Assembly: GCA_039029915.1 (NCBI GenBank)
Contig: JBCCFD010000001.1
Span: 1 to 59,485, forward strand
Direction of reading: 5' to 3'
Length of the DNA stretch: 59,485 nt
Source of the DNA: QQUD01 sp039029915
GTDB taxonomy: Bacteria > Chloroflexota > Anaerolineae > Promineifilales > Promineifilaceae
In this document: positions 16,564 to 24,924 of the stretch, piece by piece
Numbering within the stretch: position 1 is the first letter of the stretch
Layout of the letters: each line of letters starts with the position of its first letter
Position numbers and translations under genes: made by a program
Notes under the pieces: generated by a model
Told to the model about the DNA's origin: nothing
What the model saw: the letters and a program-made list of their open reading frames with translations, nothing else
Database searches by the model: none

Positions 16564-17010
16564 ATGAAAGAGAATACCCACCCAAAGTGGTATCCTGAAG
16601 CCAAAGTATTCGTTGAAGGTGAGCAAGTTGCCACTGTTGGCTCAACAATGCCAGAGATCCGAGTTGAAATCTGGTCAGGCACTCACCCATTCTATACAGG
16701 AACCCAACGTTTACTGGATACCGAAGGACAAGTTGATCGCTTCATGCGTCGTTTGCAGCGTCGTCAAGAGATGCAGCAAGAGGCAGAGGTCAAACAAGAA
16801 AAAGCCAAACCTGTTAACCTATCAGTAGAAGCGATGGGGCTTGGTAAACGAGCTGAAAAAGCATTAGGCGAAGCAGATGTTAAGACCGCTGGTGAGCTCG
16901 TAGCGCTTCTTGAACAAGGTGACGACGCTCTGCTAGCGCTCCCAGGTATTGGTCAAAAAGCGTTAATTGATATCAAACGCTTCTTACGTGCAGAAGGCTT
17001 GATCGAATAG
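16564..17010 (+). CDS. rpmE: Ribosomal protein bL31 with fused helix-hairpin-helix / alpha-CTD-like domain
   Basis: Residues 1-63 are a bL31 domain (MKENTHPKWYPEAKVFVEG, WSGTHPFYTGTQRL, VDRFMRR). The CxxC zinc residues of the C+ form are absent, so it is the zinc-independent type. Normal L31 is about 70 residues; this one has 148. After a charged helical linker (65-86), residues 90-148 form a helix-hairpin-helix domain: MGLGKRAEKAL, LLALPGIGQKALIDIKRFLRAEGL. This strongly resembles the C-terminal domain of RNA polymerase alpha (LLKTPNLGKKSLTEIK in E. coli). The gene lies 17 bp after rpmA with an AAGGAG site and is followed by a terminator, so it is the last gene of the operon. The added domain could bind RNA or DNA; its role is unknown. 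Confidence 0.92.
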   Translation: MKENTHPKWYPEAKVFVEGEQVATVGSTMPEIRVEIWSGTHPFYTGTQRLLDTEGQVDRFMRRLQRRQEMQQEAEVKQEKAKPVNLSVEAMGLGKRAEKALGEADVKTAGELVALLEQGDDALLALPGIGQKALIDIKRFLRAEGLIE

Positions 17011-17041
17011 AGCTACTCTGCAAAGATGAATTATGTTTTTT

Positions 17042-17076
17042 AAAAGGTAGATGCGGTTTTCGTGTCTACCTTTTTT
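17042..17076 (+). terminator. Intrinsic terminator of the rplU-rpmA-rpmE operon
   Basis: Ten-base arms AAAAGGTAGA (17042-17051) and TCTACCTTTT (17065-17074) followed by a run of T to 17076 and further T-rich sequence. Lies 30 bp after the rpmE stop. Confidence 0.85.
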
Positions 17077-17154
17077 ATTTTTAGGATTTACGCAAATAGC
17101 GGTCACTGAGCCTGTCGATGTGACATCCTTCGTCCTTCGACAAGCTTAGGGTGC

Positions 17155-17264
17155 TTAAGTGAAATGAAGTTCCTGTTTTGAATAAAACGACAGCTATAAA
17201 CTTCGTTTCCTCGAAGTTCCGAAATTTTTATCTAACAGGGTTGTCAAATTAGAAACTTCGGAAC
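17155..17264 (-). repeat. Dispersed two-hairpin repeat, copy B (inverted)
   Basis: Same element as at 1-110, in opposite orientation: GAAATGAAG (17161-17169) with CTTCGTTTC (17201-17209), then GTTCCGAAA (17216-17224) with CTTCGGAAC (17256-17264). Just upstream (17107-17147) is another inverted pair built from GCCTGTCGA and TCGACAAGC, a word that recurs near 13711 and 48632. The block separates the ribosomal operon from tdk. Confidence 0.78.
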
Positions 17265-17317
17265 ACATAAGCACTGATTTTGTAGAAATAGGTGTAAGGA
17301 GAGTAGAGGAGAACCAT

Positions 17318-17914
17318 ATGAGTGAGGGTGCACGTGGTCGTATAGAGATCATTTGCGGGAGCATGTTTAGCGGCAAAACTGAGGAGTTGATTCGTCGTTT
17401 GCGGCGGGCTGTCATTGCTAAACAAAAAGTTCAGGTTTTTAAGCCGATTATTGATAAGCGATATCACGTGGAGAAGGTGACATCGCACAATGGGGCGGCG
17501 TTTGAAGCAGTGCCAGTGGAAACGGCCGTTGAAATACCCAAGCTTATCGATCCGGACACAACTGTGGTCGCCATTGATGAAGTGCAGTTCTTTGAGCCTG
17601 AGGTGATTCAAATTTGCAATATGCTTGCAGATCTGGGCATGCGTGTGATTTGTGGTGGGTTAGATATGGACTTCAGAGGTGAGCCGTTTGGGCCAATGCC
17701 TGGGCTGATTGCCCAAGCTGAGCACGTCGACAAACTGCACGCCATTTGCGTCGTTTGTCGGGATGATGCGAGCCGTACCCAGCGGCTAATTGATGGCCAA
17801 CCAGCCGCCTATGACGATCCTATCGTCATGGTTGGTGCCGCAGAAGTTTACGAAGCAAGATGCCGAAGCTGTCATCAGGTGCTTCCTGCTAGAAATGGAG
17901 AGAGTCATGTCTAA
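17318..17914 (+). CDS. tdk: Thymidine kinase (TK1-like, type II)
   Basis: Phosphorylates thymidine to dTMP with ATP in the pyrimidine salvage pathway; cytoplasmic, usually a tetramer. It has 198 residues, the normal length. The P-loop is GSMFSGKTEE (11-20), Walker B and catalytic region AIDEVQFFEPE, the substrate loop DMDFRGEPFGPM, and two zinc-binding cysteine pairs CVVC and CRSC in the C-terminal part. A strong GGAGA-type site lies before the ATG at 17318. It is the first gene of a tightly packed tdk-hpt-cca run; the hpt start overlaps its stop by 8 bp. Confidence 0.96.
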   Translation: MSEGARGRIEIICGSMFSGKTEELIRRLRRAVIAKQKVQVFKPIIDKRYHVEKVTSHNGAAFEAVPVETAVEIPKLIDPDTTVVAIDEVQFFEPEVIQICNMLADLGMRVICGGLDMDFRGEPFGPMPGLIAQAEHVDKLHAICVVCRDDASRTQRLIDGQPAAYDDPIVMVGAAEVYEARCRSCHQVLPARNGESHV

Positions 17915-18476
17915 TTTCCCTAATATTGCCAACAACATAGATTATGCGCTGATTACAGAGAAAAAATTACAGGCGCGCATTGAAGAAATCGCTTTTCAAA
18001 TTGAAGCCGATTACGCGGGCATTGATTTACTCTTGATTTGTGTGTTGAAGGGTGGCTATATCTTCTTGTCGGATTTAAGCCGTGCGATCAAGATGTCGCA
18101 TCACGTCGATTTTATGGCTGTATCTAGTTACGAGGGCAAGAGCACAGAATCTAGTGGTGTTGTGCAAATTATGATGGATCTCAAACAGCCATTAGCCGGA
18201 CGGCACGTGCTGATCGTAGAGGACATTATCGATAGTGGTCGTACGCTGAGCTATTTACGCCAGCTGCTGTTAGCTCGAGAACCTGCTTCACTGGAAATTT
18301 GCACCCTGCTTACCAAACCGTCTCGCCGCGAAGTGGATGTAGATGTTAAATATATCGGGTTTGAGATCCCTGATGAATTTGTGGTGGGGTATGGGCTTGA
18401 TTTTGACGAATATTATCGCAATCTACCCTATATTGCGGTCTTGAAACCGGAGACGTTTGCACATCTAAATGCTTGA
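17907..18476 (+). CDS. hpt: Hypoxanthine phosphoribosyltransferase
   Basis: Converts hypoxanthine or guanine plus PRPP to IMP or GMP (purine salvage). The 189 residues contain the metal/PRPP-binding signature VLIVEDIIDSGRTL, the LKGGYIF loop, the flexible catalytic loop around VSSYEGKSTESSG, and the base-binding end FVVGYGLDFDEYYRNLPYI. The start is placed at the ATG at 17907 because GGAGAG lies just upstream and the protein begins like its relatives. Longer upstream frames run through tdk. It overlaps tdk by 8 bp and the next gene by 8 bp, so the three are translationally coupled. Confidence 0.95.
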   Translation: MSNFPNIANNIDYALITEKKLQARIEEIAFQIEADYAGIDLLLICVLKGGYIFLSDLSRAIKMSHHVDFMAVSSYEGKSTESSGVVQIMMDLKQPLAGRHVLIVEDIIDSGRTLSYLRQLLLAREPASLEICTLLTKPSRREVDVDVKYIGFEIPDEFVVGYGLDFDEYYRNLPYIAVLKPETFAHLNA

Positions 18477-20010
18477 GCGTGACCTGTCGAATTATGAAGG
18501 CCACTGGGTGGCGCTTTTTGATGAGCTTGTGGTGGGTGTTGGTGAAACCCCAAAGGCTGCCTTGGCCCTTGCCAAAAGAAACCGCCCTAAAGATCGCTTT
18601 ACGATTCGGTATGTCGAGCGTGCTGGGGGAACACCCCTTGAATTGCCGCCGCTCTTGGTTAAATTACGGCCGTTTTTTCTCAAACAATCTCAGCCCATTT
18701 ACCTAGTTGGCGGTGCCGTACGGGATATCCTGCTAGGGAAGCCTGTGCATGATCTTGACTTCGTGGTGCCACAGGGCGCTATTCGCCTCAGCATGAAAAC
18801 TGGCGATGCGTTTGGCTGGCCAGCCTACGTTTTGGATAAAGAGCGTGATACCGGGCGGGTTGTGATTGCGGAGCAAGACACCACGCTTGATTTTGCCAAA
18901 TTTCGAGGGTCAAATTTAGAAGAAGATTTAAAAGATCGAGATTTCACACTCAACGCGCTTGCCCTGCCCGCCACGGCCAAATATCGGGAAAGCGTGGTAG
19001 ATTTGGTTGGTGGGTTAGCCGCATTAGATGCAAGACAAATTCAACTCACCAATCCAAACGCCCTAACCAATGATCCCGTCCGAGCCATTCGAGCTGTACG
19101 GCAAGCCCACTCGCTATCGTTGCACATTGATGAAACAACTAAGCAGGCCATTCGGAGCGCTGTCCCGCTCCTTGATCAACCTTCAAGCGAGCGAATTCGG
19201 GATGAATGGCTCAAGGTGCTTTCCATTCAATCACCAGCCCCCGCCGTGACGCGGATTCATACGCTTGGGTTCTTAACTCAGATTTTCCCAGAATTGGACC
19301 AAAGGATGATTGAACGCTCGGGGAAGCTTGATATGCTTCGAGAGCTTGTTCAAATTGAGCGTTTCATTGATGGGCATCAAGCCACTGAAGGTTCGTTAGC
19401 GGTAACTGCCTTAAGCCCTTTTCGAGATGAACTAAAAGCGCATTTGTCACAAACGTTTGATGGCGGGGTAAACGGCCGTATTCTTCTTCGTCTCATGGCC
19501 CTTTTCTTTCAGCCCGAAAGCGCTAATTCGCCTCAAGGCACAGCTGAATCTGTTGAGGCTCGTCTTCGCAAGATGGCGTTTAGCAACCAAGCCATTGCTT
19601 ACCTTAAAAAGGGGCTTATACAGCAGGGGCGCTTCAATAAACTGGTGCAGCAACTTGGGGAACAACCCATTTTGCCACGCCAAATTTACCGATATTTTTT
19701 AGAGTTTGAAAATGAGGGCGTTGATCAGCTCATTTTGGTTAGCGCATCTAAAGCGTTAGGTTATTTTCAAAAGCATGAAGAAGCGACTGACAAAATCATT
19801 AATGCCCTGCTAGAAGGGCGATTTAAGAGATACAATCAAGTTATAAACCCGCCTATGTTGATAAACGGCCGTGAGCTTATGCAGCAGCTTAAATTGCCAT
19901 CTGGCCCCGAAATCGGCCGTTTGCTGCGGCTAATCAAAGAAGAGCAGGCTGCTGGTAAGATCACAACATTAGAAGACGCCCTAAATTTTGCCAGGTTGGC
20001 TTCAAATTAG
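18469..20010 (+). CDS. cca: CCA tRNA nucleotidyltransferase / poly(A) polymerase family with N-terminal DUF5678-like domain
   Basis: A 513-residue class-II nucleotidyltransferase that adds or repairs the 3' CCA of tRNA. The catalytic head has LVGGAVRDILLG and the metal-binding DLDFVV, followed by RDFTLNALAL and the neck motif RAIRAVRQA and SSERIRDEWLKVL. About 60 residues precede this core: LSNYEGHWVALFDELVVGVGETPKAALALAK. They match the DUF5678 pattern (short WVAL / VVG / A-rich helix), not usual for this enzyme. The start ATG at 18469 overlaps the hpt stop. Bacterial two-enzyme systems (CC- and A-adding) also exist in this family, so full CCA specificity is not proven by sequence. Confidence 0.9.
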   Translation: MLERDLSNYEGHWVALFDELVVGVGETPKAALALAKRNRPKDRFTIRYVERAGGTPLELPPLLVKLRPFFLKQSQPIYLVGGAVRDILLGKPVHDLDFVVPQGAIRLSMKTGDAFGWPAYVLDKERDTGRVVIAEQDTTLDFAKFRGSNLEEDLKDRDFTLNALALPATAKYRESVVDLVGGLAALDARQIQLTNPNALTNDPVRAIRAVRQAHSLSLHIDETTKQAIRSAVPLLDQPSSERIRDEWLKVLSIQSPAPAVTRIHTLGFLTQIFPELDQRMIERSGKLDMLRELVQIERFIDGHQATEGSLAVTALSPFRDELKAHLSQTFDGGVNGRILLRLMALFFQPESANSPQGTAESVEARLRKMAFSNQAIAYLKKGLIQQGRFNKLVQQLGEQPILPRQIYRYFLEFENEGVDQLILVSASKALGYFQKHEEATDKIINALLEGRFKRYNQVINPPMLINGRELMQQLKLPSGPEIGRLLRLIKEEQAAGKITTLEDALNFARLASN

Positions 20011-20338
20011 TGTCCTAGAGATGCCAAAAATTAAGAATTAGATATACTCGTTATAAATTTCACGATTACGAAAACGTAAATCCGTAAATCAAAAAATGTT
20101 TGACACGAAGTTGATGATTTGTTGTAGTAAATCCCACTTGTTTACCTTTCATTTTAGAAAACCACTTTCAAGTCACCACCTATTTTTACAATTTATATGA
20201 CCTAGGCAGTTTCTCGCAATTTGTTTGAAAAATTCAGATAATCTAATGAAAAACTGCTAATTATTGCAAACGAGTAAACTTGAAAACGGTTTACTAAATG
20301 CGTTAAAAATCGGTCACTGCAAACTTTGCGGAGGTTTA
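20011..20338 (+). promoter_or_regulatory. Upstream region of citrate synthase with candidate promoter
   Basis: No gene seen. TTGACA at 20100-20105 with a 17-bp spacer and TGTAGT at 20123-20128 (4 of 6 matches to TATAAT) is the best promoter candidate and would give a leader of about 200 nt. No terminator hairpin was found after cca. The rest is AT-rich without obvious structure. Confidence 0.4.
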
Positions 20339-21628
20339 ATGTCCAAAGATACACTCACAATTACTGATAATCGAACCAACAGAACCTATGAAGTCCCCAT
20401 ACAACATGACACTATTAAGGCGATGGATTTGCGTCAGATCAAAGTCAACGACGATGATTTTGGCATGATGAGTTACGATCCAGCCTTCAAAAATACAGCA
20501 TCAACAAAAAGTAATATTACATTTATCGCTGGAGATAAAGGTATTCTGCGCTATCGGGGCTATCCCATTGAGCAACTGGCTGAAAAAGCCTCCTTTCCTG
20601 AAGTTTCTTACCTAATTTTGTTTGGCGAATTGCCAACTGCTGACCAATTAGCAGATTGGAATGATGAAATTACCCATCACACGCTCATTCATGAAAATAT
20701 GAAAGAGTTCTTTGACGTTTTCCGATATGATGCTCATCCGATGGGCATGTTCATCAGCAGTGTATCAGCCTTATCTACCTTTTATCCCGAAGCGAGAAAC
20801 ATTAGCGATTCTGAAAATCGGCTTCTTCAGGTCAAACGTCTTATTGCAAAAGTACCCACATTAGCCGCCTTTGCCTATCGTCACATCATGGGTTTACCTA
20901 TCAACTATCCCAACAATGATTTGAGCTACTCAGGAAACTTCCTGAATATGATGTTCAAAATGGTTGAACCAAAATATGAACCAGATCCAATTTTGGAACG
21001 TGCCCTAGATGTTTTGTTCACGCTCCATGCTGACCATGAACAAAATTGTGGCACTAACGCGATGCGCGCCGTGGGTAGTTCACATGTTGACCCGTACAGT
21101 GCTGTGGCTGCTGCTGCTGCTGCTTTATCAGGCCCTCTTCATGGGGGTGCTAATGAAGCCGTTTTGCGCATGCTAAATGAAATTGGGGATATGAAAAATA
21201 TTCCAGCCTTCATTGAGAAGGTGAAAACAGATCGCTCCGTTCGTTTGATGGGCTTTGGTCACCGTGTTTATAAAAACTACGATCCAAGAGCCAAGATCAT
21301 CAAGAACGTTGCTGATCAGGTGCTTTCAGTTACCGGTGCGAATCCGCTGTTAGATATTGCCCTTGAATTGGAACGTATTGCACTAGAGGATGATTTCTTC
21401 ATTCAGAAGAAACTGTATCCCAATGTCGATTTCTATTCTGGGTTGATTTATCAAGCGATGGGCTTGCCAACAAGCATGTTTACCGTCATGTTTGCCATTC
21501 CTCGTACTGTGGGTTGGTTAGCACAATGGATGGAGTATCACGAAGATCGGGAACAAGCGATTGCGCGTCCTCGCCAAATTTATTTGGGTGAAGGGGAACG
21601 TGATTTTGTTTCAATGGATCAGCGGTAA
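20339..21628 (+). CDS. gltA: Citrate synthase
   Basis: Condenses acetyl-CoA and oxaloacetate to citrate (entry of the TCA cycle); cytoplasmic. The 429-residue protein is of the type II (gram-negative-like) length. Active-site residues are recognisable: His in GPLHGGANEAVLRML, His in MGFGHRVYKNYDPRA, and Asp in YPNVDFYSGLIYQAMGLP. Oxaloacetate-binding Arg occur in RHIMGLP and near the C-terminus. The ATG at 20339 follows a perfect GGAGG. An in-frame ATG at 20264 lacks a site and adds a Cys-containing stretch with no family match. A very strong terminator follows. Confidence 0.97.
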   Translation: MSKDTLTITDNRTNRTYEVPIQHDTIKAMDLRQIKVNDDDFGMMSYDPAFKNTASTKSNITFIAGDKGILRYRGYPIEQLAEKASFPEVSYLILFGELPTADQLADWNDEITHHTLIHENMKEFFDVFRYDAHPMGMFISSVSALSTFYPEARNISDSENRLLQVKRLIAKVPTLAAFAYRHIMGLPINYPNNDLSYSGNFLNMMFKMVEPKYEPDPILERALDVLFTLHADHEQNCGTNAMRAVGSSHVDPYSAVAAAAAALSGPLHGGANEAVLRMLNEIGDMKNIPAFIEKVKTDRSVRLMGFGHRVYKNYDPRAKIIKNVADQVLSVTGANPLLDIALELERIALEDDFFIQKKLYPNVDFYSGLIYQAMGLPTSMFTVMFAIPRTVGWLAQWMEYHEDREQAIARPRQIYLGEGERDFVSMDQR

Positions 21629-21647
21629 TCTGAGTTAGCGTATTGAG

Positions 21648-21694
21648 CTAGAGGGAGGCATGGGACCTAAGCCCATGCCTCCCTCTAGTTTTTT
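21648..21694 (+). terminator. Strong intrinsic terminator of citrate synthase gene
   Basis: Perfect 17-bp stem CTAGAGGGAGGCATGGG (21648-21664) / CCCATGCCTCCCTCTAG (21672-21688), 7-nt loop, then TTTTTT (21689-21694) and more T-rich sequence. It separates two convergent genes but has a T-tract only on the plus strand. Confidence 0.95.
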
Positions 21695-21716
21695 CTTCTT
21701 TTTTCTCTTTTCTCTT

Positions 21717-22097
21717 CTAAATGATTGGTTTACGGCCGTTAAAACCGTCGTGTATATCGTGATAAAAAGAGATCTTGTCTTCCCCATGTTTCCAGCAAAG
21801 ATAAATATCACGGCCATTAAAATCAGCTAAAAAATCTAGTAACCCCACATTTGCATTCTTCACAATACAGCCATACGCTTGAATTTTAGAGATTAGAGCT
21901 TCAATTTCTGAAAACGTTATAACTAAATTAGACGTCTCTTGGCTGGCTACACCATCCTGGATGTTGGTTAGTAATGGTTGGATAGCTTGGGCAGCGGTAG
22001 AAATTTGAGCTTGTTTTTCAACAAGCTGGGCGACCAAAGGCTCTACTTGTTTTAAAACAGCATTGGCTTCGTCAACGGTAAAATATTTTGAGGGCAT
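21717..22097 (-). CDS. DUF2203 family protein
   Basis: A 126-residue soluble protein of the DUF2203 family. It has FTVDEANAVLKQVEPLVAQL at the start, a long helix, the conserved AYGCIVKN segment, then GLLDFLADFNGRDIYLCWKHGEDKISFYHD, where relatives have the very conserved CWRLGE / WH block. Function unknown. It lies convergent to citrate synthase and downstream of the Fe-S carrier gene on the same strand, but a terminator between them (22147-22172) suggests its own transcript. Confidence 0.88.
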   Translation of the reverse strand: MPSKYFTVDEANAVLKQVEPLVAQLVEKQAQISTAAQAIQPLLTNIQDGVASQETSNLVITFSEIEALISKIQAYGCIVKNANVGLLDFLADFNGRDIYLCWKHGEDKISFYHDIHDGFNGRKPII

Positions 22098-22146
22098 AAC
22101 TTCTCTATTGATAACTATGTTGGCATTTTTTGTAGGTAGGTAAAAA

Positions 22147-22172
22147 AATAGGGCGATTCAATCGCCCTATTA
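22147..22172 (-). terminator. Intrinsic terminator of the A-type Fe-S carrier gene
   Basis: Near-perfect hairpin AATAGGGCGATT / AATCGCCCTATT. Read on the minus strand it runs straight into seven T (complement of 22142-22148). Lies about 25 bp after the stop at 22196. Confidence 0.88.
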
Positions 22173-22195
22173 GAAATTTTTAAACAGTACGTGGC

Positions 22196-22606
22196 TTAGC
22201 CGCAGCTGCTGCAACCGCCGGCTGGTGCGCCAGCGCCATTGGCTGCTTTGAAAGAAGTGCCGCACCCACACGAAGAAGCCGCGTTTGGATTATCAATTTT
22301 AAATCCGCCACCCATCAAGCTATCTTCATAGTCAATGGTTGCACCAGTCAAATACATCATGCTTGTTGGGTCGATGAAAACCTTGACGCCGCTTGATTCA
22401 ACAACGTTATCATAGGGGCGTGCTTCAGCCTCTAAAGCCATGCCATATTGCATGCCTGAGCAGCCACCGCCAGAAACAAAAACGCGCAAACCGTAATCAG
22501 GGACGTTTTTTTGTTCCAATAGGCCTTGAATCATGTTAACAGCACCTTTGGTTAAGGTGATGGTTTGTGTGGTTTCTTCAACTGGTGTTTTATCAATAAG
22601 CTCCAT
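22196..22606 (-). CDS. A-type iron-sulfur cluster carrier (HesB/IscA/ErpA family)
   Basis: A 136-residue protein that carries and delivers Fe-S clusters to apo-proteins. The three ligand cysteines are in place: Cys49 in SGGGCSGMQYG and Cys113/Cys115 in SSCGCGTSF. The fold core LRVFVSGG, VFIDPTSMMYLTGATIDYEDSLMGGGFKIDNPNA is typical. Unusual is the extra tail after the CGCG motif, rich in Ala and Gly and ending GGCSSCG with two further cysteines. The gene stands alone on the minus strand, divergent from aspS, with its own terminator. A 12-bp palindrome lies upstream at 22806. Confidence 0.93.
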   Translation of the reverse strand: MELIDKTPVEETTQTITLTKGAVNMIQGLLEQKNVPDYGLRVFVSGGGCSGMQYGMALEAEARPYDNVVESSGVKVFIDPTSMMYLTGATIDYEDSLMGGGFKIDNPNAASSCGCGTSFKAANGAGAPAGGCSSCG

Positions 22607-23010
22607 GTTGCCCTACCTTTTATAATTTAGGTTGAAATTTCAATATTAGGCAAACGGAAAGCTTTTCATAAACAATGAGCCTTAACTAGATGTTTCCGAA
22701 CACCTAACCTAATTTGATCTTTTAAACGTGCCATACATTTTAACAATGAAGCGGACTCGTGTCAATTTAATTAATGGTCTTTTCAACCTAGATTTTTGCT
22801 TCGCTTTGTCGCGACAATAGCGACATGATACAATTTTCGATTGGGTGTGTTTAGGTAAATCGGTTCAATATTAGAGTAGAAAATTGACAAAACTTACCAG
22901 TACACCTTGTCTTGAAATTGTTAAAATAATATAGATATTGATGTGAGGATATAGGTTGCTATATCTCTGCAATAATAAATTAAACCTGATAGTAGTTTAA
23001 GGAAATTGGC
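22607..23010. other. Divergent intergenic region between Fe-S carrier and aspS
   Basis: No gene seen. It contains a perfect 12-bp palindrome (22806-22817, listed separately). A weak promoter candidate for aspS lies at TTGTCT (22907-22912) with 17 bp to TATAGA (22930-22935). A TTGACA at 22884-22889 has no matching -10. The aspS start is preceded by AAGGAAA. Confidence 0.4.
22806..22817. promoter_or_regulatory. Perfect palindrome, possible operator
   Basis: TTGTCGCGACAA, a perfect 12-bp palindrome about 200 bp from each of two divergent genes. A half-site-like GCGACA follows at 22820. It could be a site for a dimeric regulator, for example of Fe-S genes, but no regulator is encoded nearby and the assignment is speculative. 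Confidence 0.3.
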
Positions 23011-24795
23011 ATGCTAAAAACACATAATTGTGGGGAATTACGAGTCGAAAAAGTTGGCGAAACCGTAACATTAGCCGGTTGGGTAAATCGGCGGCGGGAT
23101 ATGGGTGGTGTTATTTTTGTTGATCTAAGAGATCGCAATGGTAAAACTCAAGTTGTGATTGACTCTGGGCGTTCTCAAAAAGCATTTGATTTGGGTGAGC
23201 AGATTCGGAGTGAATATGTTATTCAAGTAACGGGTGAGGTGTCTAAACGGCCGTCTGGTCAAGAAAACCCAAATATGGACACTGGTGACATTGAAATTTT
23301 GGTGACTGAACTCAATGTGCTGAACCCCGCAAAAACCCCGCCGTTCGTTATTGACCGTGATGAATCCGTTGATGAAAGCGTGCGCCTAAAATATCGTTAC
23401 CTTGATCTGCGCCGAGAACGCATGCAGCGCAACATCGTTTTGCGCCACAAAGCGATTAAATTTATTCGTGATTTCCTTGACCAGCGCGATTTTATTGAAG
23501 TAGAAACGCCAATTTTGTTTAAAAGCACACCAGAAGGGGCTCGAGATTATTTAGTACCAAGCCGCGTACATCCTGGCAAATTTTATGCCTTGTCCCAAAG
23601 CCCTCAACAGTTAAAGCAGCTGTTAATGGTGGCCGGATACGAACGATATTTCCAAATTGCGCGCTGCTTCCGCGACGAAGATTTGCGGGCAGATCGCCAG
23701 CCTGAATTCACTCAGCTTGATATGGAAATTAGTTTCGTTGAGCGAGATGACGTTTTGAATCTGATTGAAGATTTAATGGTCGGGATGGTGAATGAAGTCA
23801 GTATTGTGCCTTTGGCTTCTGATAAGTTCCCCCGCCTGAGCTATCAAGAAGCGATGGATCGGTTCGGTACCGATCGCCCCGATATTCGTTATGGTCTGGA
23901 ACTGGTAGACATTTCAGAACTGGCTGGCAAGACGGCGTTTAAAGTTTTTTCTGAAAATGTGGCTGCTGGGCGTCCTGTTAAAGCGATTTGTGTACCGGGC
24001 TGTGGAAATTACAGCCGTAAACAGATTGATGAGCTGGAAGCCATTGCTAAAAAGCAGGGGGCTAAAGGCTTAGCCTGGATGGCCCTTCATGAAGAAACTG
24101 GTGAAATGCGCGGCTTTATCACCAAATTCTTTACGGTTGAACAGCTCATTGAGCTGACCGAGAAGATGGACGCCAAGCCCGGTGATTTGTTGCTGTTTGC
24201 CAGCGATCACAAGCTGACTGTTGCTAACGTACTAGGGGCCCTGCGGGATGAGATGGGTACCCGCTTGGGTTTAAAAGATAAAAATGAGATGGCGTTTTGC
24301 TGGGTGATTGATTTCCCGCTTTTCGAAGAGGATTTGGAAAACGAGCATTTAGCGCCAAGCCATCATATGTTTACTGCACCAAAACGAGAGCATATTCCGC
24401 TGCTAGATACGGATCCCCATTCTGTATTAAGTGAGCAGTATGACCTTGTTTGTAATGGATTTGAGGTTGCGGGTGGTAGTATTCGTATCCATGAACGGCC
24501 GTTACAGCGCAAAATCATGGAGTTGATTGGCTTTTCATGGGAAGAGGCAGAAGATCAGTTTGGACATATGCTCGAAGCGTTTGAATTTGGTGCGCCTCCA
24601 CACGGTGGTATTGCCCCAGGTATCGACCGCATTGTGGCCTTGATGGCGGGCGAACCAAATATCCGTGAAGTAATGGCCTTCCCCAAAACTGCCCAAGCAA
24701 CTGATCTTATGGCAGACGCTCCATCCTTTGTGGCTGAACACCAGCTTAATGATTTAAACATCGCCGTCACGGCCGAATTGGAGGATGAGAGCTAG
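23011..24795 (+). CDS. aspS: Aspartyl-tRNA synthetase, bacterial type
   Basis: Class II synthetase charging tRNA-Asp, 594 residues, the length of bacterial AspRS. Domains in order: an N-terminal OB anticodon-binding domain (LAGWVNRRRDMGGVIFVDLRDRNG); the catalytic core with motif 1 region, motif 2 FQIARCFRDEDLRADRQPEFTQLD and motif 3 GIAPGIDRIVALM; and the inserted GAD domain (about 290-410) that marks the bacterial type. A second, short AspRS is encoded at 38853-40154. No T-box is seen here, unlike the second copy. The gene is followed by a terminator hairpin. Confidence 0.97.
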   Translation: MLKTHNCGELRVEKVGETVTLAGWVNRRRDMGGVIFVDLRDRNGKTQVVIDSGRSQKAFDLGEQIRSEYVIQVTGEVSKRPSGQENPNMDTGDIEILVTELNVLNPAKTPPFVIDRDESVDESVRLKYRYLDLRRERMQRNIVLRHKAIKFIRDFLDQRDFIEVETPILFKSTPEGARDYLVPSRVHPGKFYALSQSPQQLKQLLMVAGYERYFQIARCFRDEDLRADRQPEFTQLDMEISFVERDDVLNLIEDLMVGMVNEVSIVPLASDKFPRLSYQEAMDRFGTDRPDIRYGLELVDISELAGKTAFKVFSENVAAGRPVKAICVPGCGNYSRKQIDELEAIAKKQGAKGLAWMALHEETGEMRGFITKFFTVEQLIELTEKMDAKPGDLLLFASDHKLTVANVLGALRDEMGTRLGLKDKNEMAFCWVIDFPLFEEDLENEHLAPSHHMFTAPKREHIPLLDTDPHSVLSEQYDLVCNGFEVAGGSIRIHERPLQRKIMELIGFSWEEAEDQFGHMLEAFEFGAPPHGGIAPGIDRIVALMAGEPNIREVMAFPKTAQATDLMADAPSFVAEHQLNDLNIAVTAELEDES

Positions 24796-24849
24796 AGGAG
24801 AACCTCCTAGCCCTGGAATTTCCCCGCTGAACTAAATTGTAAATTAAGG

Positions 24850-24907
24850 ACGCTAGACAATTTTGTTGTTTATTTGATAATGAACGATGAAATTGCCTAG
24901 CGTTTTT
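24850..24907 (+). terminator. Intrinsic terminator after aspS
   Basis: Arms ACGCTAG-A-CAATTT (24850-24863) and AAATTG-C-CTAGCGT (24890-24903), 13 paired bases with one mismatch, followed by TTTTT. It ends only 17 bp before the next ATG (24925). A hairpin with a similar core (ACGCTCGACA) lies before the paralogous gene at 27688. Confidence 0.75.
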
Positions 24908-24924
24908 GTGTTGAAAGAGGATGT

